Assembly (NCBI GenBank): GCA_024278755.1 | Contig: JAJRSO010000028.1 | Span: 1 to 64,000 of the forward strand | Length of the DNA: 64,000 nt | Reading direction: 5' to 3' | Source: Calditrichota bacterium | Lineage (GTDB): Bacteria > Calditrichota > Calditrichia > Calditrichales > Calditrichaceae | The notes under the pieces: model-generated | Database searches by the model: none | Told to the model about the DNA's origin: nothing | Seen by the model: the letters and a program-made list of their open reading frames with translations, nothing else | Made by a program: the position numbers and the translations under genes | Part shown: piece by piece, positions 1 to 8,251 of the stretch | How the letters are laid out: each line of letters begins with the position of its first letter | How positions within the stretch are numbered: position 1 is the first letter of the stretch

Positions 1-1
1 A

Positions 2-163
2 TCTTTTGATTTTAATTCGATTGACATACCTACAAAATGTAAGTTGATTACGGCAATAGTGAGGAACGATAGGTTTTGTGAAGGAGCGTTAGTTGCCGCA
101 TTTGAAGAAGGACTCATTCTTAAAATATTAAAATCAATTAAGCATCAAATTACTACAAAATGA
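2..163 (+). CDS. 3' end of a protein, possibly DUF6508-like (partial)
   Basis: An open frame runs in from the left edge and stops at 161-163. The visible 53 residues end in a compact pattern, VRNDRFCEGALVAAFEEG followed by LILKILKSIK. This resembles the C-terminal part of DUF6508-type proteins, but that assignment is from memory and tentative. The stop codon overlaps the start of the GIY-YIG gene (ATGA), so the two are probably translationally coupled. The stretch is AT-rich like its neighbour and unlike the cargo genes further right, which suggests an accessory gene pair. Function unknown. Confidence 0.5.
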   Translation, partial: SFDFNSIDIPTKCKLITAIVRNDRFCEGALVAAFEEGLILKILKSIKHQITTK

Positions 164-762
164 ATACAACATTTAATATAGATATTTTTAATAAATTCAA
201 GGATTGCTTGGTAAAAAATATTTACCCGTTAAATGAATTTATTATAAACAAAAAATTAATTTTACCAGACCTGAAGTCAAAAGGTGGACTTTATGCATTT
301 TGGTGGATTGGGGAGAAAAAAGAGTTGGTGAATTCAGTTAAAAATAGTTCTTATAAACTAAAAGGGAAGCAATCAGAAAAAAAACTATGGAATGTGGTAT
401 TTACTGAAAAATGGATAAGTAATGCAAGTTGCGGACAAAAAGTGTGTTTATATATTGGGAAATCAACTGACATTAAAGGACGAATTTCTAAGCATATAAA
501 ACTCGGGACACCTGACATTTGGAAAAAATCAGACGGAGAAGTTATTAGAAAAGATTCTGGTATAAAGCCAAATACCGAAAGTCAGCTAAGGATTGGTATT
601 GAACGATTATTTGCAACAAAACCATTCCATGAATTAATTGGAAACATTGGCGTCTCTTGGATTATAGTTGACAAATATGAAAATGGAATAAATAGATTTT
701 ATTTAGAAAATTATTTTATAGGAAAGCATTTCCCATTATTAAACATTGACATTGAAAGATAG
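160..762 (+). CDS. GIY-YIG nuclease-like protein
   Basis: This 200-residue protein carries the spaced signature of the GIY-YIG fold. GLYAFWW (residues ~43-49) stands for GIY. After an insert of about 45 residues comes CLYIGKSTDIKGRISKH (~96-112), with YIG and the conserved arginine, and LENYFIG near the C terminus supplies the conserved glutamate. The family cuts DNA in restriction, repair and homing contexts; which applies here cannot be told. The start overlaps the previous stop and has no good ribosome site of its own, fitting translational coupling. The gene is markedly AT-rich and is followed at once by an attC-like inverted repeat, so it may be mobile cargo. The long insert between GIY and YIG is unusual. 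Confidence 0.7.
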   Translation: MNTTFNIDIFNKFKDCLVKNIYPLNEFIINKKLILPDLKSKGGLYAFWWIGEKKELVNSVKNSSYKLKGKQSEKKLWNVVFTEKWISNASCGQKVCLYIGKSTDIKGRISKHIKLGTPDIWKKSDGEVIRKDSGIKPNTESQLRIGIERLFATKPFHELIGNIGVSWIIVDKYENGINRFYLENYFIGKHFPLLNIDIER

Positions 763-1068
763 AAAAGCACGAAAGCACAACAAAGGCTATACTGCATTTG
801 CGGAGTAACTTTTTTGAAAATTCAGAATAAAAAACTAACTTTGTAGCAGTAATGAAAAGTAGCAATACAATAACGCAAACGACAGCATAGCCGGGGCCGA
901 TAATCATGGTCACTATTAGATTTGACATAAAGAAACAGGACTTGTTTATCTAAAAATATACTAAAATAAAGATGTGAGGGAAGTCATAATTTATTTTAGT
1001 TTGGAATATATATTACATAAAATTGTTTTAATATAGCTGTAAAACCATGTTAACTTTAAGGGGGATAT
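763..1068. other. Intergenic region with attC-like inverted repeat
   Basis: No convincing gene. The left part (about 770-897) is a long imperfect inverted repeat described separately. The remainder is AT-rich and leads into the ribosome site (AAGGGGGA, about 1058-1065) of the subtilase gene. A 70-codon reverse-strand frame crosses this stretch but is judged a shadow. Confidence 0.5.
785..892. repeat. Imperfect inverted repeat, attC-like
   Basis: The left arm GGCTATACTGCATTTGCG (785-802) pairs with the right arm CGCAAACGACAGCATAGCC (874-892); the arms match except for a few mismatches and one bulge. About 70 AT-rich bases separate them. An imperfect palindrome of this size just after a short accessory gene's stop codon is the layout of an integron cassette attC site. 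The outer R boxes, however, are degenerate (GCACAAC at 775-781 and a GATAATC-like box near 899), so a decayed attC, a MITE-like element or a plain hairpin remain possible. Confidence 0.4.
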
Positions 1069-2880
1069 ATGCCGATTCGCACTCGTTACACATTAATTGC
1101 CATCTTATTAACAATTTCCTATCTTTTTTCGGATACTTCTTTTATCGGCTTCCGGCAAAACGAAATCAGTGTTAAGCTAACACAGGAAGCGCTTAAATCC
1201 GTTGATAAAAATATGTTTTCTGCCGGTCTGACCGGGATAACGGAAATCGATCAATTACGGAATGATTTTCCCGTACAATCAATAAAATTTCATTTCCCTT
1301 TGACGCATCATTCCGCATTAGATCAATGGCTGCAAATCAGGTTTTCCGGACCGGTGGACGTAACGACCGTTGCAAACGCATATGGCGCTCTGAGTTCGGT
1401 TTTAATTGCTGAGACTATTCCCATTCATAAAATATACCAAACGCCGAATGATCCCGGTCTTTCTTCTCAATGGCATATTACTCAGACAAACGATGCGGAT
1501 ATAGACGCCCCCGAAGCCTGGGATATCCAGACCGGGAACCCTGAAATTATTGTGGCCGTAATGGATACCGGTGTGCGCTGGTGGCATAAAGATCTGGCCG
1601 GAGCCCTTGCCGATAATACGGATCGCACTTCCATACGGGGAAATATCTGGATTAATACAAATGAGTTGGCCAATACGGACAGCAATTTTGACGAAGACGG
1701 TAACGGATATAATGACGACTGGGTTGGCTGGGATTTTGTAACCGGCAATCCGCAAAGCTACAGCTGGACTGGCGAAGATTATGATGTTGAAGATAATGAC
1801 CCCAGAGATTATAACGGACACGGGACGCATTGTGCCGGAAACGTTGGGGCTATTAATAACAACGGCGAGGGCGGCGGTTCGGCCGCCGGCGGTTGGGGCG
1901 AAGACGCCAATGGATATGGAAACGGTGTAAAAATTATGTCGTTGCGCATTGGCTGGAATGATAAGCTTTTTATTCTGGAAACGGGCTATGTTGATATGGG
2001 CTTTGCCGCCAATGCCTTTGTATATGCCCGCGACAACGGCGCCCGTATTGCCTCCTGTAGTTGGGGCTCATCCGAAACAACCGCCTTACGAGAAGCGGTG
2101 AATTATTTTATATACGGACATACCTCAAACCCCGCACCCGATGAAGATGTACAGGGCTTGATTTTTAAAGCGGCCGGAAACGATGATAACGAAGCCTCTG
2201 ATTATTTATCGGATCGCAGCGATGTAATTGCCGTAGCTGCTACTGATGAAAATGATACCAAAGCCAGTTTCTCCACTTACGGTAGCTGGGTTGATATCAG
2301 CGCTCCGGGAAATAATATATACAGTACACATCATGATCATAATAATCCCACTGTGGATGATTATGAAGTTATGAGCGGCACTTCTATGGCCACCCCTATT
2401 ACTGCCGGAGTAACGGCGTTAATCTGGTCATATGACCCGCAGTTAAAGGCGCCGGATATTCAATCTGCTCTTTTTAACGGATCCGATAATATTGAAAGTA
2501 ACCTAAATGCACAGTATCAAACCAAAATGGGAATCGGACGGGTAAATGCCAAAACCTCCCTGGATATTATTTCCAGTCCAAGTGCGATTGATAAAGAGGG
2601 CGGAAAAACTATTGGGATTTATAATCTTAACCAAAATTATCCCAATCCGTTCAATCCTTCTACGGTAATCGGCTATCAGTTGCCAAGGGCCGGCCATGCA
2701 GAAATAGCGGTTTATAATACGCTTGGACAAAAAGTGCGCACACTGGTAAACGGGCAACAGGAAGCCGGGAATCATTCGGTCATATTAAATGCGGCAGGGT
2801 TGGCAAGCGGGGTTTATGTCTATAAACTGACGACGGATAACGGATTCACTCAGACGCGAAAAATGATTTTTATGCGCTAA
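1069..2880 (+). CDS. Secreted subtilisin-family (S8) serine protease, T9SS cargo
   Basis: This 603-residue protein has an N-terminal hydrophobic segment (residues ~7-20), a propeptide-like region to about residue 120, and an S8 domain at ~135-500. The catalytic triad is visible: D166 in VMDTGV, H251 in GHGTHCAG and S439 in GTSMATP. Acidic Asp/Asn-rich loops around residues 200-250 probably bind calcium. The last ~85 residues are a T9SS sorting domain (QNYPNPFNPSTVIGYQLP, later RKMIFMR), so the enzyme is predicted to cross the outer membrane through the T9SS and be released or anchored at the surface. The start follows a strong GGGGG ribosome site. It stands as its own transcription unit ahead of a second cargo peptidase. 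Confidence 0.93.
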   Translation: MPIRTRYTLIAILLTISYLFSDTSFIGFRQNEISVKLTQEALKSVDKNMFSAGLTGITEIDQLRNDFPVQSIKFHFPLTHHSALDQWLQIRFSGPVDVTTVANAYGALSSVLIAETIPIHKIYQTPNDPGLSSQWHITQTNDADIDAPEAWDIQTGNPEIIVAVMDTGVRWWHKDLAGALADNTDRTSIRGNIWINTNELANTDSNFDEDGNGYNDDWVGWDFVTGNPQSYSWTGEDYDVEDNDPRDYNGHGTHCAGNVGAINNNGEGGGSAAGGWGEDANGYGNGVKIMSLRIGWNDKLFILETGYVDMGFAANAFVYARDNGARIASCSWGSSETTALREAVNYFIYGHTSNPAPDEDVQGLIFKAAGNDDNEASDYLSDRSDVIAVAATDENDTKASFSTYGSWVDISAPGNNIYSTHHDHNNPTVDDYEVMSGTSMATPITAGVTALIWSYDPQLKAPDIQSALFNGSDNIESNLNAQYQTKMGIGRVNAKTSLDIISSPSAIDKEGGKTIGIYNLNQNYPNPFNPSTVIGYQLPRAGHAEIAVYNTLGQKVRTLVNGQQEAGNHSVILNAAGLASGVYVYKLTTDNGFTQTRKMIFMR

Positions 2881-3033
2881 TCATTTTCTAATGTTATCGT
2901 ACACGTCGGGAGCAAATTATCCTTTCCAGCGTTTTTTATCTATTTTAAATTCTGTCGAGGATAACTAAAAACAGTTGAATGGCTCTGCGTATTATTGTAA
3001 AATTATATTTTTAATTTAACCCGGGTAAATATT

Positions 3034-5478
3034 ATGTTGCTTAAAAATGTTATCTTGTCAAAAGCTGTTTTATTAACAATGCTGTTTGCTTTTTCCCTGC
3101 CCGCGATTTCCGCTCAGGCCGAAAAATACAGTAAAGTCCAAATCCACTTGCAGTCCCGTTTAGAAGTGCAGGAACTTGCCCGGGCCGGATTGCAATTTGA
3201 CCATGGCCGTCTGGAAAAAGATTCCGCTGGCGGCTACTTTTATAAAGTGGTTGTTAATTCGGCAGAATTAAAAATACTCAGGAATAGCCGTTTCCCATAT
3301 GAAATTTTAATTCCGGATCTTAAAGAAGCATTCAAAAAGCGTTCTACTCCTGCTAAAACAGAAAAGGCCGCAACCGTTCCGGCAGGTTTCGAATACGGAA
3401 GTATGGGCAGTTACTACACATTTGATGAAGTCGTAACCGAACTCGATTCCATGTATCTGATGTATCCTAATTTAATCACCCAAAAGCAATCGCTTGGCGT
3501 CACCGAAAAGGGGAATGATCTTTGGATGGTTAAAATTTCGGTCAATCCCACCGTGGACGAAGACGAACCCGAAGTTTTATATACCGCCCTGCATCATGCC
3601 CGGGAACCGGAAAGTATTATGGCGCTGCTTTATTTTATGGACCATATCTTGGAGCAATACGGAAGCGATCCGGAAATCACCTATCTGCTGGATAACCGCG
3701 AGTTGTATTTTATTCCGGTTGTAAACCCGGACGGATATTTATACAATGAACAGACCGACCCCAATGGCGGCGGATATTGGCGTAAAAACCGGCGGAATAA
3801 CGGCGACGGCAGCTGGGGGGTAGACTTAAACCGTAACTACGGCTATCAGTGGGGTTATGATGATAATGGTTCCAGTCCTACGCCGTCGAGCGACACATAT
3901 CGCGGGCCTTCCGCTTTTTCCGAACCGGAAACACAGGCTATCCGTGATTTTTGTAATCAGCGGCATTTTATAATGGCATTTAATTATCACACCTATTCCA
4001 ATTTGTTAATTGTACCCTGGGGATATATCAGTGATTTTTTAACGCCGGATTCGGCCAGCTATGATGAATACGGCGCCGATATGATTCAGTTTAATAACTA
4101 CACCTATGGAACCGGAAACAATACGGTAGGCTATCTGGTGAATGGCGATTCCGACGACTGGATGTACGGGGAGCAGACGACGAAGAATAAGATTTTTGCT
4201 TTTACGCCGGAAATTGGCAGTGACGCCGACGGCTTTTGGCCGCCGGAAGAACGTATAGTCCCTTTGGCGGAAGAAAATGTTTATCCGAATTTAGTATTGG
4301 CCCGGGCGGCCGGTGGTTATTCAAAATACAAGGACTATACCCTGGAAGACAGAGGCGATTTTAACGGCTATGTGGACGCCGGTGAGGAAGCCGGGTTAAC
4401 CTTTGATATTCTAAATGCCGGGCAGGGCACGTCAAGAGATGTAACGCTTACCCTTACCAGTTCGGATTCGTATATTTCGATTATCACAACACAGTCCAGT
4501 ACTCCGGTTGATATTGCTTCAGGAGAAACACTGCACTCTTCTTCTTTTTCTTTCTCAGTCGATCAAAGTACACCTGCGGGGTATGAGCCGCAATTAACAT
4601 TAACGGTTTCCGATGACGGTCTGGTGACCGATTATGCAATTGAAGGCATTATTGTGGGTACGCCGCAAATCATTTTTACGGACAATGCGGAAAACGGCGC
4701 CGGTAACTGGGATAGGGGACTTAGCTGGAATGTTACCAATACTTCTGTTTACAGCGGTGACTATTCGTTTACCGACAGTCCGGCCGGAGATTATGGTAAT
4801 GATAAAACCAACCGACTCACACTTGTAAATCCCTTGGAATTGCCTGTAGCCAATAAAATCTATCTGAAATTTAAAACACATTGGGATATTGAGGCGGAAT
4901 GGGATTTTGCTAAGGTTCAGGTGTCTGTTAACGGAAGTAGTTGGACTACGATTCAGGGGAAATATACAACTCAGGGCAGCGGTAAGGGTGAACAGAGTAC
5001 GAATGAATACGGATACGACGGGCTCCAGGCCGATTGGGTGGAGGAACAGTTTGATATTAGCGGTTATGCGGGAGCCACGTCTTTTTATCTGCGGTTTGAT
5101 TTAAGCAGCGATCAGGCCGAAGTGCGGGACGGCTGGTATCTGGACGAAATAGAGATTTTAGCGTATGATGATTCCCCCTCCGCTGTTGAAGAAGAAAATA
5201 CGTCTCTTCCCGGTACATTTTCTTTACAGCAAAACTACCCGAATCCTTTTAATCCGACAACGATAATTAATTTCGAATTACCAATTGCCAATGATGTGGA
5301 ACTATCGGTTTTTAATACGTTGGGGCAAAAAGTGCGCACCCTAATTAACGGCCGGCAATCTGCCGGAAGCCATACGGTCACATTTAATGCGGATAATTTA
5401 GCGAGCGGTATCTACTGGTATCGATTGCGTACAGGTGAAGGTCATATCCGGTTTAGAAAAATGATTTTATTGCGTTAG
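3034..5478 (+). CDS. Secreted M14 zinc carboxypeptidase, T9SS cargo
   Basis: This 814-residue protein has a signal peptide (residues 1-27), a propeptide-like region and an M14 metallocarboxypeptidase domain (~115-430). Zinc ligands are H188 and E191 in HHARE and H319 in FNYHTYSN; substrate-binding NPDGY, RKNRR and DLNRNYG motifs are present, and E393 in FTPEIGSD is the expected catalytic glutamate. After it come an Ig-like/CARDB-type region (~435-540), an immune-inhibitor-A-like beta-sandwich (~545-720) and a C-terminal sorting domain with QQNYPNPFNPTTIINFELP. It should remove C-terminal residues from peptides outside the cell, complementing the endopeptidase upstream. The stop is followed by copy A of a dispersed intergenic repeat. 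Confidence 0.93.
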   Translation: MLLKNVILSKAVLLTMLFAFSLPAISAQAEKYSKVQIHLQSRLEVQELARAGLQFDHGRLEKDSAGGYFYKVVVNSAELKILRNSRFPYEILIPDLKEAFKKRSTPAKTEKAATVPAGFEYGSMGSYYTFDEVVTELDSMYLMYPNLITQKQSLGVTEKGNDLWMVKISVNPTVDEDEPEVLYTALHHAREPESIMALLYFMDHILEQYGSDPEITYLLDNRELYFIPVVNPDGYLYNEQTDPNGGGYWRKNRRNNGDGSWGVDLNRNYGYQWGYDDNGSSPTPSSDTYRGPSAFSEPETQAIRDFCNQRHFIMAFNYHTYSNLLIVPWGYISDFLTPDSASYDEYGADMIQFNNYTYGTGNNTVGYLVNGDSDDWMYGEQTTKNKIFAFTPEIGSDADGFWPPEERIVPLAEENVYPNLVLARAAGGYSKYKDYTLEDRGDFNGYVDAGEEAGLTFDILNAGQGTSRDVTLTLTSSDSYISIITTQSSTPVDIASGETLHSSSFSFSVDQSTPAGYEPQLTLTVSDDGLVTDYAIEGIIVGTPQIIFTDNAENGAGNWDRGLSWNVTNTSVYSGDYSFTDSPAGDYGNDKTNRLTLVNPLELPVANKIYLKFKTHWDIEAEWDFAKVQVSVNGSSWTTIQGKYTTQGSGKGEQSTNEYGYDGLQADWVEEQFDISGYAGATSFYLRFDLSSDQAEVRDGWYLDEIEILAYDDSPSAVEEENTSLPGTFSLQQNYPNPFNPTTIINFELPIANDVELSVFNTLGQKVRTLINGRQSAGSHTVTFNADNLASGIYWYRLRTGEGHIRFRKMILLR

Positions 5479-5546
5479 ATTTAAAACGCTTTAAAAAGGC
5501 AGATGTATTTTATTCAGAGCGCACGAAAAGAAAATAAAATCACCTC

Positions 5547-5685
5547 CTCCGGATGGATTTTATTCCCCGAGCCTTTTGTCGTGCTATCGTTTCAGGGCGT
5601 TCCGGATACCCCATTGCCCCGATGCCGCAAGGCATGCTATCCGGCATAAATCGGTATTATTAACTTGCTGTGGGGTTGTTCATTA
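5547..5685 (+). repeat. Dispersed intergenic repeat, copy A
   Basis: Lies about 70 bases after the M14 gene stop. It shares with copies B and C the block from TCGTG through TTTCAGG..GTTCCGGATACCC to CATAAATCGGTATT and the end block TGGGGTTGTTCATTA. Compared with B and C it has about 25 extra bases containing a small hairpin (GATGCC-GCAA-GGCAT). No start codon or conserved reading frame is shared between copies, so it looks non-coding. Confidence 0.6.
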
Positions 5686-5749
5686 TTTCATGCGCTTTAT
5701 GGTTTTACGGATGCTCTGTAAATTCAGAATAGGTCCCCGCCGGGCAATT

Positions 5750-6580
5750 TTAATCCGTTACATCAAAACTTTTTTCGTACTGGCTCATTGCGCGCAGGCT
5801 CATACCCATACTGGAAAACCCGCCGTCGTGAAATAAATTTTGCATTGTTACTTTCTTTGTCAAATCAGAAAATAAGGTTATGGCAAAGTTGGCGCATTCC
5901 TCTGCATCGGCATTACCTAAAGGCGACATGCGTTCGGAAAAATCCAATAGTTTGTCCAGACCCTTTACACCGCTCCCGGCTGTGGTTGGTGTGGGTGACT
6001 GAGAGATAGTATTAATACGTACTTTTTTCTCACGGCCGTAAATATATCCGAAACTGCGTGCGATGGATTCCAAAAGCGCTTTGGCGTCGGCCATATCGTT
6101 ATAGCCATACAGGGTGCGCTGTGCCGCCACATAAGATAGCGCAACGACGGAACCCCATTCGTTTATAGCGTCTAATTTATGAGCGGTTTGTAAAAGTTTA
6201 TGAAAGGAAATTGCAGAAATATCGAGAGTTTTATTTAAAAAATTATAATCCAGATTGTCATATTCCCGTTTTTTACGCACATTGAGAGACATAGCCACCG
6301 AATGGAGGATAAAATCAATTTTTCCGCCAAATAGTTCCATTGTTTGCCGAATTAGGTTTTCCAGATCATTCACACTGGTTGCATCTGCCGGAATAACCTT
6401 TGAGTTTGTCTTTTCAGCCAGTTCATTTATGGTTCCCATACGAATCGAAACCGGGACATTGGTTAAAACAAATTCGGCGCCTTGTTCATGGGCTTTTTCC
6501 GCTACTTTCCAGGCAATGGATAAATCGTTTAGAGCACCGAAAATAATGCCCCTTTTCCCCTCAAGTAAATTAGTAACCAT
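5750..6580 (-). CDS. fabI: Enoyl-[acyl-carrier-protein] reductase (FabI type)
   Basis: This 276-residue protein is the size of FabI, which catalyses the NAD(P)H-dependent last reduction step of each fatty-acid elongation cycle in the cytoplasm. It is an SDR-fold enzyme. The N-terminal GKRGIIFGALNDLSIAW is the nucleotide-binding region. DFILHSVAMS matches the family's conserved SIAFA-type strand. Catalytic residues are in place: Y150 in LSY, Y160 in YNDMADAK and K167. The SPTPTTAGSGV stretch is the substrate-loop region, of the form common in Bacteroidetes-like FabI. An AAAGGATAGG ribosome site precedes the ATG. It is the only housekeeping gene in this part of the window, on the opposite strand to its neighbours, and presumably has its own promoter in the gap to its right. 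Confidence 0.93.
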   Translation of the reverse strand: MVTNLLEGKRGIIFGALNDLSIAWKVAEKAHEQGAEFVLTNVPVSIRMGTINELAEKTNSKVIPADATSVNDLENLIRQTMELFGGKIDFILHSVAMSLNVRKKREYDNLDYNFLNKTLDISAISFHKLLQTAHKLDAINEWGSVVALSYVAAQRTLYGYNDMADAKALLESIARSFGYIYGREKKVRINTISQSPTPTTAGSGVKGLDKLLDFSERMSPLGNADAEECANFAITLFSDLTKKVTMQNLFHDGGFSSMGMSLRAMSQYEKSFDVTD

Positions 6581-6867
6581 ACCTATCCTTTCATTTTTTA
6601 GGCGCCAAAATAGCAGAAAACCGTTCTCCGTGCAAATTTAATCTAAAAACAATGATGGACCGGTGAAAAAAAGTAATTCCGGGATGCATATAAATTGCGC
6701 CACGTTCGAAAATAAATTATTTCTTTTGGCATGTTTTTTGCTACAGATCACAAATCGAAAACCTCTTAAGGAACAGTGAAATATTTTATGCTGTTTTTCT
6801 GTTAAAAAAATAGTTTAGGCATACTTTTTTTCCGACAAACAGATAATTTAGAAAAATAGGGGGGACT

Positions 6868-8229
6868 GTGCATCGATTGGCCATTATTATTCTGATAGGT
6901 ATTTTTTCATTTATACCGTATACATTTGCCAAAACCATTCAGGTCCCGGCGGATTACAGAGCGATTCAAACCGCCATTGATAGCGCCGCTATCGGTGACA
7001 CGGTTCTGGTTGCCCCGGGTGTTTATAATGAAAATATTGATTTTCACGGCAAGCGTCTGGTATTGGCTTCGTATTTTTTGACAACTTCCGATACATCCTA
7101 TATTTCCCAAACCATCATTGACGGCAATGCGGATAGCAGCGTGGTCTCTTTTCAGAATAAGGAGCCGGAAGGAACCGCTCTGATCGGGCTCTCTATCCGT
7201 AACGGATTGGGAACGGGTGACTGGCCCAACGTTCGCGGTGGTGGTATCCATTTGGAGTACAATGCAAAACCGCTCATCCGGTACTGTTATATTTATAATA
7301 ACGAAACCACGGGCTCTTCGAATCGTGGTGGTGGGATTAATACAAAAAATGGCGCTCCAACCATTTCGAATTGTAAGATTTATAATAATAAATCTTTTAT
7401 TGGCTCAGCTATTACTGTGGGAAATGGTGCCGCTGAAGTTTTGATTGATAGCTGCGAAATATTTAACAATATCGGTTTCCAGACGGTTCTATTGGCTTAT
7501 AGCGAAAACGTAACCATTCGTCGTACGGTTATTCGCCATAACAGCGGTGGAGCCTTACGCAGTTACAGTACCAATAATACACGTTTAATCCAAAGCACTA
7601 TATTTGCCAATCAGGGGTTTGGTATCGAGTATTCCGGGGTTAGCGCCACGGTTCGCGATACTTTTTATGTATTCAATTCCATTGTATTTGCAAATACGGA
7701 TGTAAATTATATCAGCGAAGGTTCCCTGTTTATCGTACGCTATTCCCTGATCGAAGGCGCTGCAGATAGTGTTTGGTTTGGTGAAGGATGTCTGGATACG
7801 GATCCTCTCTTTTCCGATTCATTAACATTTCTCAGTGTAAATTCCCCGGTCATTAATGCCGGGGATCCTGCGTTGGCAGCCGATCCAGACGGAACCGTTG
7901 CGGATATGGGAGCATATTATTATAAAGACCCAACAATGATTGATGAAAATAAACCAAAGTTCCTCTCTCGTTTTGCGCTGGGACAAAACTATCCCAATCC
8001 TTTTAACCCGGCAACAAAAATTACATATGAATTACCGGTTACGAAATACGTGGAAGTATCTGTTTTTAATGTTCTGGGGCAAAAAGTTGGCGCCTTGGTA
8101 AATAAAGAGCAGAAGGCAGGAAGCCATTCCGTTGTTTTTAATGGCCATGATTTGGCAAGCGGTGTTTATTTTTATCAGTTACAGGTTGGCGGCCAATCTC
8201 AAATCCGCAAAATGTTATTAGTGAAATAA
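6868..8229 (+). CDS. Secreted right-handed beta-helix protein, T9SS cargo
   Basis: This 453-residue protein starts with GTG after a GGGGGG ribosome site and has a signal peptide of about 21 residues. The mature protein opens with TIQVPADYRAIQTAIDSA and GDTVLVAPGVYNENI, the typical entry into a pectate-lyase/NosD-like parallel beta-helix. The helix coils follow, with repeats such as PTISNCKIYNN and GGGINTKNGAP. The C terminus (~365-453) is a canonical sorting domain (GQNYPNPFNPATKITYELP). The fold is used by polysaccharide lyases and adhesins. No catalytic site can be assigned, so binding or degradation of a polysaccharide is only a guess. The next gene follows after 22 bases, so they may share a transcript. 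Confidence 0.85.
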   Translation: MHRLAIIILIGIFSFIPYTFAKTIQVPADYRAIQTAIDSAAIGDTVLVAPGVYNENIDFHGKRLVLASYFLTTSDTSYISQTIIDGNADSSVVSFQNKEPEGTALIGLSIRNGLGTGDWPNVRGGGIHLEYNAKPLIRYCYIYNNETTGSSNRGGGINTKNGAPTISNCKIYNNKSFIGSAITVGNGAAEVLIDSCEIFNNIGFQTVLLAYSENVTIRRTVIRHNSGGALRSYSTNNTRLIQSTIFANQGFGIEYSGVSATVRDTFYVFNSIVFANTDVNYISEGSLFIVRYSLIEGAADSVWFGEGCLDTDPLFSDSLTFLSVNSPVINAGDPALAADPDGTVADMGAYYYKDPTMIDENKPKFLSRFALGQNYPNPFNPATKITYELPVTKYVEVSVFNVLGQKVGALVNKEQKAGSHSVVFNGHDLASGVYFYQLQVGGQSQIRKMLLVK

Positions 8230-8251
8230 ACGATAATTAAAGGGGGATAAA

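Noticed and set aside
716-928. 70-codon reverse-strand frame with a hydrophobic stretch
   Set aside because: It overlaps the end of the GIY-YIG gene and both arms of the inverted repeat, has no convincing ribosome site, and its hydrophobicity can come from the AT-rich DNA.
5576-5836. 86-codon forward frame after the M14 gene
   Set aside because: It covers repeat copy A and the antisense of fabI. The other repeat copies do not keep this frame.
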